From Prochlorococcus sp. AG-363-C20 (GTDB lineage: Bacteria; Cyanobacteriota; Cyanobacteriia; PCC-6307; Cyanobiaceae): a DNA stretch of 53,986 bases. The DNA lies in contig QCFI01000011.1 in NCBI GenBank assembly GCA_003280295.1, positions 1 through 53,986 on the forward strand. Direction: 5' to 3'. The translations under genes and the position numbers were made by a program. Shown one piece after another: positions 31,405 through 39,124 of this stretch. Below the pieces are notes generated by a model, which worked only from the letters and a program-made list of their open reading frames with translations, did no database searches and was not told where the DNA came from. The number at the start of each line of letters is the position of its first letter. Positions within the stretch are counted from its first letter, which is position 1.

Positions 31405-32193
31405 TTAAATCCATGGATCATCTTCATCATCAACACTTTTTAAAGGTGTTTTTGAAGAGGGTCTTTCTTCAAATGATTCTAAATGATTATTAGAAAATTG
31501 GTTATCAAAATTATTATTCCAATCCTCTATTGAATCTAAATTTAAAGAAGGTTTTGATCTTAAAATACGATTTCCAGTTTCTTCCCAAGGTGGTTCTTCC
31601 AACCAACCTTCCAATTTACTACCAGCTTGGTCACTAAATTCTTGGATTTGTTCACGTATATTGCGTGAACTCTTTAAAATATTTTGTCTAATACTTGATC
31701 TCTCCAAAGGTAAATCATCTAGATTTTGTGCATCTATTGAAACCATCCCAGGTTGTTGATCTATAATACGTTCAATAAGCAAACGCCATCTACTTGTACC
31801 AGGAATTCTTGGATCAGTACGAGACAGTAAATAATAAAAGATTTTTCCAGTTTTAGGTTCAAAATTAAGATCAGCAATTGAAGCTATTCTTTCTCCATTT
31901 AAATTATAGATATTAGAATTTAATAAAGTAGGAAGTCTATCCAATGTTGATTGTTCAGCTATAGAAGGAAATCCTTTAACAAAAACCTCATAGTTACCAA
32001 TACCTCTTATTTGATTTAATTTCCAAATATGTCTAGATAATTGTAAAGTTGAAGGTCTACTAGACCATCCAAGTAATCTATGAACAGGAGGATGCATCCA
32101 AGCTATTAATCCATTTCCATGATCTATACCTTTGTCACACCTTACACGATGTTTTAACAAATCACTCAATAAAAATTGTTTAGGAAAAGTCAA
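31405..32193 (-). CDS. PRC-barrel domain protein conserved beside dnaN
   Basis: A 262-residue cyanobacterial protein of unknown function. An N-terminal region (LLKHRVRCDKGIDHGNGLIAWMHPPVHRLLGW) precedes a PRC-barrel-like segment at about 98-160 (GERIASIADLNFEPKTGKIF, then YLLSRTDPRIPGTSRWRLLI). The C terminus is charged, with Trp and Asp (EDDPWI). PRC barrels occur in RimM and photosynthetic reaction centre H subunits. Its start overlaps the dnaN stop by 4 bases (ATGA), and purL follows within 3 bases, so translation of the three is coupled. The same neighbourhood seems constant in Prochlorococcus (memory). Confidence 0.85.
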   Translation of the reverse strand: MTFPKQFLLSDLLKHRVRCDKGIDHGNGLIAWMHPPVHRLLGWSSRPSTLQLSRHIWKLNQIRGIGNYEVFVKGFPSIAEQSTLDRLPTLLNSNIYNLNGERIASIADLNFEPKTGKIFYYLLSRTDPRIPGTSRWRLLIERIIDQQPGMVSIDAQNLDDLPLERSSIRQNILKSSRNIREQIQEFSDQAGSKLEGWLEEPPWEETGNRILRSKPSLNLDSIEDWNNNFDNQFSNNHLESFEERPSSKTPLKSVDDEDDPWI

Positions 32194-33365
32194 TTTTGTA
32201 AACGAACCTGAACAGGCATAACTAAATAAGTAAAACCTATTGTTTTAATATCTGTTGGTAGAAAAACTGCTGGAGTTGTTGGAGCATTACAACATAAATT
32301 TACTTTATCTGAAACTATAGCTTTTAAACCATCTAATATATAACGAACATTAAATGCTATTTGAATAGATTCACCTTCATAGGTAATCGGTACTGATTCT
32401 GATCCACTACCTACATCTTGTGCATCTACAATTATATTAATTTGTTGCATAGATGTTTCTGTGACTATTTTTACAACATTATTATGTTGCTCTGCTAAAA
32501 CAGCAATTCTTTCAAGAGCTGAAATTAAATTTTTACGATCTATTGTTAAGGATTTAGAATATTCATTAGGAATCAATTGATCATAATTTGGATATAAACC
32601 TTCTAAAGTTCTACTAGTTATTATTTGATCATCAGCTAGAAAAACAACTTGACCTTTTTCACAAAAAAGACTTACAAGATCCTCATTTTTCCAATTAGAA
32701 ATTAATCTTTCTACTTCTCTTAAAGATCTTGCAGGAAGAGTTACAGCAAAAGATAAATCATCTTGTAAGCCTTGATCTTCTTTAGAAAAATCAGTTTCTA
32801 AAGCATTATCTATATTTAAAACAGCCAAACGATGTCCGTCTGTTGCTGCAGCCTTTAAAGATTTTCCATCAAAAGCTAAATGCACACCAGTTAACAGTTG
32901 CTTAGCTTCATCTGTACTACTAGCAAAAAGAGTTCCTCTTAGAGCTTGTACTAATGCTTTTGCTTTAACCTTAAAGACTGTTCCACTTTCGACTAAAGGA
33001 AGTTCAGGAAACTCATCAGCAGATAAACCACGCATTTGATATGTACCGGATTTGCTAGTTAATTCAATTTGTTCACTACCATCATCAAAGCTCAATGAAA
33101 TAGGCGAGTCTGTGGCTAGTTTTGCAACTATTTCTCCAAATAAGCGAGCAGGTAAAGTAATAGCTCCACTTTTTTCAATAGAAGCGGAAAAAGAAGTTTG
33201 AATACCTAGGTTTAGATCAAAGCCAGTAAGACTTAAACGTCCTGTTCCTTCATCAGCTGTTAATAAAACATTTGCTAATACTGGATGTGTTGGACGTGAA
33301 GCAACAGCTCTGCTTACAAGCTGTAGAGCAGCGTTCAGTTCAGTTTGTGAGCAGACTAGTTTCAT
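32190..33365 (-). CDS. dnaN: DNA polymerase III beta sliding clamp
   Basis: DnaN forms the ring that tethers the replicative polymerase. The 391-residue protein shows three repeats of the clamp fold: MKLVCSQTELNAALQLVSRAVASRPTHP, then FASSTDEAKQLLTGVHLAFDGKSLKAAATDGHRLAV in domain two, and a C terminus with FNVRYILDGLKAI and the usual short end YLVMPVQVR. It is the first gene left of the origin-like spacer and is transcribed away from it, with the leading strand. Confidence 0.97.
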   Translation of the reverse strand: MKLVCSQTELNAALQLVSRAVASRPTHPVLANVLLTADEGTGRLSLTGFDLNLGIQTSFSASIEKSGAITLPARLFGEIVAKLATDSPISLSFDDGSEQIELTSKSGTYQMRGLSADEFPELPLVESGTVFKVKAKALVQALRGTLFASSTDEAKQLLTGVHLAFDGKSLKAAATDGHRLAVLNIDNALETDFSKEDQGLQDDLSFAVTLPARSLREVERLISNWKNEDLVSLFCEKGQVVFLADDQIITSRTLEGLYPNYDQLIPNEYSKSLTIDRKNLISALERIAVLAEQHNNVVKIVTETSMQQINIIVDAQDVGSGSESVPITYEGESIQIAFNVRYILDGLKAIVSDKVNLCCNAPTTPAVFLPTDIKTIGFTYLVMPVQVRLQN

Positions 33366-33572
33366 CGAGTCAACTTAACGACGAAATGATGGAAAAGAAA
33401 GCCTACGCTTCGATATGAACTTAAAAAATACAAGATTTTTAAATTTATTGCTATCTACTGTATTTTCTATTTTTTATTTTTATAAAGAATGTAATCCGTA
33501 GTAGTAGTCTTTGAGGAAATCTGGAAAATCTTTAAAAAACCTTACTGTCACTAAAAAATTTTTTTAAAGAGT

Positions 33573-33581
33573 TGTGGAAAG
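33573..33581 (-). promoter_or_regulatory. DnaA box
   Basis: Minus-strand CTTTCCACA, one mismatch from TTTTCCACA. Confidence 0.6.
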
Positions 33582-33593
33582 ACTAGATATATT

Positions 33594-33602
33594 CGTGGAT
33601 AA
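33594..33602 (-). promoter_or_regulatory. DnaA box (variant)
   Basis: Minus-strand TTATCCACG, one mismatch from the E. coli consensus TTATCCACA. Confidence 0.5.
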
Positions 33603-33633
33603 TTTACCCTCATTCCCCAATTTTTGTTTTTTT

Positions 33634-33642
33634 TGTGGAAAA
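33634..33642 (-). promoter_or_regulatory. DnaA box
   Basis: Minus-strand TTTTCCACA, an exact match to the cyanobacterial form. Inverted relative to the site at 33672. Confidence 0.7.
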
Positions 33643-33671
33643 CATAAAAATTAAGATATAGTTTGTTTTGG

Positions 33672-33680
33672 TTTTCCACA
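33672..33680 (+). promoter_or_regulatory. DnaA box
   Basis: Plus-strand TTTTCCACA, an exact match. Forms an inverted pair with 33634-33642, 29 bases apart. Confidence 0.7.
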
Positions 33681-33750
33681 ATATAAAACCTTTCTTTTTC
33701 TCTGGATTCCTCAGACAGAAAAACTTTTGACCTTTAATAATTGTTGCTTT

Positions 33751-34827
33751 TTAAAAGCCTAATTTATTAATTACAGTTTTAATATCTGGATTTAAATTTG
33801 AATAAAATATAGCATCATTATTTTTAGTTGCGCAATCAGGATCTTTAAGTCCATTTCCAGTTAAAACACAAACAATAGTTGCTTTATTTGGAATCTTTTT
33901 TTTATATTTTAAAAGTCCAGCTACAGAGGCTGCACTGGCAGGTTCACAAAATATTCCTTCTTCTTTTCCTAATAATTTATATGCATCAATAATTTCTTTA
34001 TCTGTAACATCTAAAAATTCACCATTGCTTTTCTCTTTTACATTTAAAGCTTTTTCTCTATTGACAGGATTACCTATCCTAATAGCAGTAGCAATGGTTT
34101 TTGGATCTTTAATTATTTTATTGGATACTAAAGGTGCGGAACCACTTGCTTGAAAACCTATCATTTTAGGCCGTTTTTTTGCTTTTCCTGCTTTAAAATA
34201 TTCTTCAAACCCCATCCAATATGCACTAATATTGCCTGCATTGCCCATAGGTATACATAACCAATCTGGAGCTTCACCTAGACTTTCAATTATTTCAAAT
34301 GCGGCTGTTTTTTGACCTTCAAGACGAAATGGATTAACGGAGTTAACAAGTGTAATTGGATATTGATTAGCTAATTCTTGAACAATATTTAAAGCGCAAT
34401 CAAAGTTACCTTTAATAGCTAATACTTCAGCACCATAAACTAAAGCCTGTGCTAATTTTCCATGTGCTACAAAACCATCTGGAATCAATACAAAAGCTCT
34501 CATTTTTGCTCTTTTTGCATAAGCAGCAGCAGAAGCAGAAGTATTTCCAGTGCTTGCGCAAATTATGGCTTCACAACCATTTTCTTTTGCTTTACTGATA
34601 GCCATTGTCATTCCTCTGTCTTTGAATGAACCTGTTGGGTTTAGTCCGTCATATTTTGCATATACTTTTACGTCTTTTCCAATAAGATGACTAATGGATG
34701 TGATTGGTATTAACGGGGTTCCTCCTTCTTGAAGGGTAATAATAGGTGTGTTTTCATTAACTGGAAGCCATTCTTTATAAGCTTGAATTAGTCCTGGCCA
34801 GTTTTTGTTGAAGGAATTGCTCTTCAT
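33751..34827 (-). CDS. thrC: Threonine synthase
   Basis: ThrC makes threonine from O-phosphohomoserine with pyridoxal phosphate. The 358-residue protein has EGGTPLIPI, the PLP lysine K69 in [25 protein letters not shown], the phosphate-binding [16 protein letters not shown] and [15 protein letters not shown]. This is the short bacterial form. It ends at the origin spacer and is transcribed toward it, so its 3' end borders the DnaA boxes. Confidence 0.95.
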   Translation of the reverse strand: MKSNSFNKNWPGLIQAYKEWLPVNENTPIITLQEGGTPLIPITSISHLIGKDVKVYAKYDGLNPTGSFKDRGMTMAISKAKENGCEAIICASTGNTSASAAAYAKRAKMRAFVLIPDGFVAHGKLAQALVYGAEVLAIKGNFDCALNIVQELANQYPITLVNSVNPFRLEGQKTAAFEIIESLGEAPDWLCIPMGNAGNISAYWMGFEEYFKAGKAKKRPKMIGFQASGSAPLVSNKIIKDPKTIATAIRIGNPVNREKALNVKEKSNGEFLDVTDKEIIDAYKLLGKEEGIFCEPASAASVAGLLKYKKKIPNKATIVCVLTGNGLKDPDCATKNNDAIFYSNLNPDIKTVINKLGF

Positions 34828-34893
34828 GCTTTTTGGAAGGGTGTTGATTAATGAACCTGTTAATTCATTTTAATCTGAATTTAGATCTTCGCT

Positions 34894-35463
34894 TTATTTC
34901 TTTTTCATCCTTTCTAATGGTGAATCAACATAGAAATCTATTAACTCTGACATTGACTCTACTTTATTTAATACATTAAATAATGCTGACATATTAACTT
35001 CAATTGTTTTATTTGGATATGAATTTAAAAACTGTATTAAAGTTAATTTTCCATTACCTACAACAATTCCATTGATTACCCCTGCCCGCATAGCAGGTAT
35101 ACTGATAGTTTTATTTGGTAATTTTTTTGGATATATGATTTTTGTTAGTCGAAATAAAATCACTTCACCTATGGTGCTGTTTATTAATTTGCTAGTAACT
35201 ACTAAGGGTAATTCAAATTCTTGATTTAACACATTTATAATTTCTTCAATAGGTATATTTTGTGCTTCTATTAAATTTTTTAATGTTCCCTTAGCTTCCC
35301 CTGTTTTTATTAAATTATTTAGTGACTTTATTGTTATTGTTCGACTAAATAAGCCATGACTTAGTGATATTTTTTCTGCAGATTTTGCAGTTGGTATCGA
35401 ATAAAACATATTGATCCATAAGCTGAAGAGCAAACTAATAAAATAAAAAATATTTTTGTACAC
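34894..35463 (-). CDS. Exported DUF1400-type protein without hydrolase domain
   Basis: A 189-residue protein with a signal peptide (hydrophobic 5-25, AKSAEK cleavage-like near 28). The rest matches the DUF1400 pattern known from the N-terminal part of cyanobacterial alpha/beta hydrolases: ISLSHGLFSRTITIKSLNNLIKTGEA, LNQEFELPLVVTSKLINSTIGEVIL, PAMRAGVINGIVVGNGKLTLIQFLNSYP. The hydrolase domain that normally follows is absent; the protein stops after a short Lys-rich end. It starts one base past the UbiB-kinase stop, so both sit on one leftward transcript. Function unknown. Confidence 0.8.
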   Translation of the reverse strand: MYKNIFYFISLLFSLWINMFYSIPTAKSAEKISLSHGLFSRTITIKSLNNLIKTGEAKGTLKNLIEAQNIPIEEIINVLNQEFELPLVVTSKLINSTIGEVILFRLTKIIYPKKLPNKTISIPAMRAGVINGIVVGNGKLTLIQFLNSYPNKTIEVNMSALFNVLNKVESMSELIDFYVDSPLERMKKK

Positions 35464-35464
35464 G

Positions 35465-37306
35465 TTATTGATGCACTCCTGCTGCTAATTTTATTGTTCG
35501 AACCATTATTTTTTCTGAAACTCCTTGAATTATTTTAAATCCCATAGCCCGACCTTCTTTTTCACTTACAAATCTTGGTAATTTAGTTAAAATCATTTTT
35601 AGTTTTAAGCCTGGAATTATTTTTATTACATTTATAAAATGTTTAGTGGAATATATGTTAGTTAAGGCGATATTTTCTTTCTTATTTCTTTTTAGATTTT
35701 TGGTTAAAGATTTGTTTAGTTTTTGAAATAAATACCAATTTAAATAATCAATTTTTTTAACAATAACTTGTATAATTTCTTTTCTTAAAATAAAACCGTT
35801 TTTTGAAAATAAAAAATCTAAGATTTGATCAATTAAGACATCTATATTTAATTCGACTTGGCTTGATGTAGTTTTTACTAAGTCTTCTATTGTACTCCAG
35901 TTTAATGTTTTTCCATTGAAAATCATTTCTTTTAAACTTTTTCGCAATTCAGGGTCAGGATCCTCTATTAGTCTTTTTGCAAAGTATGGATAGGCGGCTC
36001 CAAGAATTTTGAAATTCGGATCAACACTAAGAGCAATCCCTTCAAGAGTAATTAATGATCTAATAATTAACGCATAATAAGGAGGTACTCGAAATGGGAA
36101 TTTATACATTACTCCAGATAAATCATCTGTAACACTTTTAAAATCCATTTTGTTTACACCTAAAGCAATTGCATCACCAAATACTTTTTCAAAGGCTGGT
36201 ATTATTGGTTCAAGATTTATATCTTCAGCTAAAAAGCCTAATTGAACAAAATCATTAGATAGTTTTTGAAAGTTTCTATTGACTAAATGAACAACGGCTT
36301 GAATAAGACCTGTTCTTGACTCTCTACTTATTTCACTCATCATTCCAAAGTCCAAATAACAAAGGCGTCCATCATTTAGAGCTAGAAGATTTCCTGGGTG
36401 AGGGTCAGCATGAAAAAATCCGTGCTCTAATAATTGTTGTAGGCTACAATTTACGCCAGTTTCTATCATTTTATCTGGATCAATACCTAAACTTTTTACA
36501 GCTTCAAGATTAGTTAACTTAACCCCTTCAATCCATTCCATTGTTAAAACTCTTCTACTTGTTGCATGCTTGTAGATAATAGGAACAGCAATTTTAGGAT
36601 TATGTTTATGAAAATTTTGGAATCGTTCAGCATTATATGCTTCTTGAAGATAGTCCATTTCTTCAAAAACTCTTTTTCCAAGCTCATCTATTAAAGCAAC
36701 TAAATCACTTCTAATTAATTTTATATTTCTATTGAGCCATAATGCAAGATTCCGAACAATATATAAATCAAGAGTTATCTGTTCTCTTAAACCAGGTCTT
36801 TGAACTTTAACAGCTACGTGAGCACCATTTAATAAAATACCTTTATGTACTTGTCCTAATGAAGCTGCGCAAATAGGAATTTCTTCAAGTTTCTTATAAA
36901 CTTTTTCTATTTGTATACCTAAATCTTCTTCAATACAAGCCATCGCTAATTTAGAATCAAATCCTGGTAATTGATCTTGAAGCTGTGCTAATTCTTCTAA
37001 AACAATAGGTGGTACAATATCTGGTCTGATTGACAAAGCTTGTCCTGCTTTGATAAATGCAGGTCCTAGTTTAAACAGTAGCTCGGTAAATTCTTTAGCT
37101 CTCTTTCTTGTTTGTTTTTTATTATTTAAGAGACCTACAATTTTTTCTATTCCGATTTTTAATAGAAAAAGGCCTAAAGGTATGAGTGTTTGCCATAAAC
37201 GATGCAATAAACGAAGTGGATGTCCTTTGTAAATTTCAGTAATTGTTTTTGGGTCATATTCGAGTAACCCTGCGGCCTCGATGAAATCACTTAGTTCTTC
37301 TGCCAT
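35465..37306 (-). CDS. ABC1/UbiB-family atypical kinase
   Basis: A 613-residue member of the AarF/UbiB/ADCK kinase family, linked to quinone and isoprenoid lipid biology. Seen are the family KxGQ motif (FIKAGQALSIRPD), the Ala-rich nucleotide loop region (AASLGQVHKG), the ATP-binding lysine region VAVKVQRPGL, the catalytic GFFHADPHPGN and the metal-binding LDFGMM. The C-terminal part (about 440-613) is Lys-rich and ends in an amphipathic stretch that may bind membranes. Cyanobacteria carry several paralogues, and which quinone or lipid step this one serves cannot be told from sequence. Confidence 0.92.
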   Translation of the reverse strand: MAEELSDFIEAAGLLEYDPKTITEIYKGHPLRLLHRLWQTLIPLGLFLLKIGIEKIVGLLNNKKQTRKRAKEFTELLFKLGPAFIKAGQALSIRPDIVPPIVLEELAQLQDQLPGFDSKLAMACIEEDLGIQIEKVYKKLEEIPICAASLGQVHKGILLNGAHVAVKVQRPGLREQITLDLYIVRNLALWLNRNIKLIRSDLVALIDELGKRVFEEMDYLQEAYNAERFQNFHKHNPKIAVPIIYKHATSRRVLTMEWIEGVKLTNLEAVKSLGIDPDKMIETGVNCSLQQLLEHGFFHADPHPGNLLALNDGRLCYLDFGMMSEISRESRTGLIQAVVHLVNRNFQKLSNDFVQLGFLAEDINLEPIIPAFEKVFGDAIALGVNKMDFKSVTDDLSGVMYKFPFRVPPYYALIIRSLITLEGIALSVDPNFKILGAAYPYFAKRLIEDPDPELRKSLKEMIFNGKTLNWSTIEDLVKTTSSQVELNIDVLIDQILDFLFSKNGFILRKEIIQVIVKKIDYLNWYLFQKLNKSLTKNLKRNKKENIALTNIYSTKHFINVIKIIPGLKLKMILTKLPRFVSEKEGRAMGFKIIQGVSEKIMVRTIKLAAGVHQ

Positions 37307-37393
37307 TGGATAGTAAGCATGGCTTTTGGTTTAGGGGCCCCTTCTAATCCACGTTAAGTCCCGTTACCCTTGATTTGGTTATTATTTTTTGCT

Positions 37394-39079
37394 GTGTTGT
37401 TAGGCTTGCGAGTAGAGAACATTACTTTACTAGAAAAGCTGGAATTGACTTTTGATAAGGGATTTACTGTTATTACTGGAGAAACAGGTGCAGGAAAATC
37501 AATTTTTTTAGAAGCACTAGACGCTTTGTTTGGTGGTAATCAAACAAATTCTGGAGTACGTTTGTTAAGAGCTGGTGCAAGTTATGCTCAAATAGAAGCT
37601 AGCTTTTTAGGAAACCCTGCTGCTGATTTTTGGTTGCGGACGGAAGGCTTTGAGGTTGAAGATGAGATTGTGGTCAGTCGTGAATGGCGTTTGAAGGGAG
37701 ATCGTCTTAGTAATCGTTGCAGAATTAATGGAGTATTGATTAATCGACATCAAATTTCGTCACTTCGTTCTTTGTTGATCGATCTAACCGTTCAGGGGCA
37801 GAGTCTCCAATTATCTTCTACTACTAAGCAACTTCTTTGGTTAGATGTTCTTGGCTCTGACTTGTTAAAAGAAACCTTAAAAAAGGCAAAAAGTAGTTGG
37901 CAATTGTGGCAAGAAAATTTTTTAAAACTTGAAAATGCTAAAAAAGAGATTAAACAACAGAAGGAAAATGATCAAGAGTTAGAAGAACTACTAAGTGAAC
38001 TTGAGGCAGCTGAGTTGGATGATCCTTTTGAAGATCGTAATCTTCAAATAGAAGAAAATAGACTTGTTAATGGTGTAAAACTTCAAGAGGGTTTTTCCAG
38101 TTTATTTTTTCGTTTACATGAAGGTTCTAATGAAATCCCATCTGTTCTTGATCAATTAGCAAACTGTATTCATGAACTTAAAATAATGAGTAATTTTGAT
38201 ACAACTTTGAATACTTATTTAGATAAGACTTTTGATTTGCATGACAATATAAAGCAATTAATTCTTGATTTAGAACAACATCGTTCACTTTTAGATGACG
38301 ACTCATCTAGATTAGATAAAGTTCAAACTAGGCTTTCATTATTAAAAAAGCTGCAAAGACGTTATGATCTTGATTTGCCAAAGTTGTTAAAGCGCAGAGA
38401 TGATTTACGTTCTTCTCAAATAACTAATAATTTTGAAGTATTAATTAGAGAATTGGAAGTTAAAGAAATCAAAGCTCGAGAACAAAGAGATTCAGATAAT
38501 ATTTCTTTGACTAAGGCACGTGAAAAAGTTGCAATTCAATTTGAGAAAGATTTAATGAAATATTTGCGCCGATTAGGACTTTCAAATGTACGCTTTAAGA
38601 TTCAGTTTAATTCATGTCAACCGACTGCAAAGGGTGCTGATGAAATTCAGTTTCTCTTTTCATCGAACCCAGGTCAGGATTTAGCTCCTCTTGTTGAGAT
38701 TGCTTCAGGTGGTGAAATGTCTCGTTTTTTATTGGCGTTAAAAACAGTTCTTTCAGAAGTAAATGGTTTTAGTACTCTGCTTTTTGATGAGATTGATGCT
38801 GGTGTAAGTGGTCGTATAAGTGGCGCAATTGCTAGTGTTTTGAAGGACTTAGCTTTGAAGAGGCAAGTTTTTTGTGTGACTCATCAGCCATTGGTGGCTG
38901 CAGTTGCCGATAATCATTTTTCTGTTGTCAAATCTGTAAAAGATGGGATCACGCGTTCTCATGTTGTAAAACTTTCTGATATTGATGCTCGTCAAAGGGA
39001 GTTAGCAGAGCTTGCAGGAGGCGATTTTGCTGAAGCCAGAGTATATGCAGCTAGTTTATTGGGTAATCAAGCTGCCTAA
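37394..39079 (+). CDS. recN: DNA repair protein RecN
   Basis: RecN is an SMC-like ATPase in double-strand-break repair. The N terminus LGLRVENITLLEKLELTFDK is followed by the Walker A loop GETGAGKS. A coiled-coil middle (about 150-370) carries many Glu, Lys and Leu residues. The C-terminal lobe has the signature VEIASGGEMSRFLLALK, then FDEIDAGVSG (Walker B) and QVFCVTHQPLVAA. GTG at 37394 gives the expected MLGLRVEN start; a TTG at 37370 would add eight hydrophobic residues. It is divergent from the UbiB kinase gene. Confidence 0.94.
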   Translation: MLLGLRVENITLLEKLELTFDKGFTVITGETGAGKSIFLEALDALFGGNQTNSGVRLLRAGASYAQIEASFLGNPAADFWLRTEGFEVEDEIVVSREWRLKGDRLSNRCRINGVLINRHQISSLRSLLIDLTVQGQSLQLSSTTKQLLWLDVLGSDLLKETLKKAKSSWQLWQENFLKLENAKKEIKQQKENDQELEELLSELEAAELDDPFEDRNLQIEENRLVNGVKLQEGFSSLFFRLHEGSNEIPSVLDQLANCIHELKIMSNFDTTLNTYLDKTFDLHDNIKQLILDLEQHRSLLDDDSSRLDKVQTRLSLLKKLQRRYDLDLPKLLKRRDDLRSSQITNNFEVLIRELEVKEIKAREQRDSDNISLTKAREKVAIQFEKDLMKYLRRLGLSNVRFKIQFNSCQPTAKGADEIQFLFSSNPGQDLAPLVEIASGGEMSRFLLALKTVLSEVNGFSTLLFDEIDAGVSGRISGAIASVLKDLALKRQVFCVTHQPLVAAVADNHFSVVKSVKDGITRSHVVKLSDIDARQRELAELAGGDFAEARVYAASLLGNQAA

Positions 39080-39124
39080 AAGCATGATCTCTATTTAGAA
39101 TGCTTTGTTCTTTCTTTATTCTGT

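Larger units (their letters stand above)
33366..33750. other. Probable chromosomal replication origin (oriC)
   Basis: This 385-bp gene-free spacer lies between the start of dnaN and the end of thrC. Its right part holds four DnaA-box-like sites: CTTTCCACA (33573-33581, minus), TTATCCACG (33594-33602, minus), TTTTCCACA (33634-33642, minus) and TTTTCCACA (33672-33680, plus). TTTTCCACA is the box form reported for cyanobacteria. A very AT-rich stretch (about 33411-33480) could be the unwinding element. The strand composition of coding DNA also seems to switch here. The rest of the spacer should hold the dnaN promoter. Confidence 0.78.
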
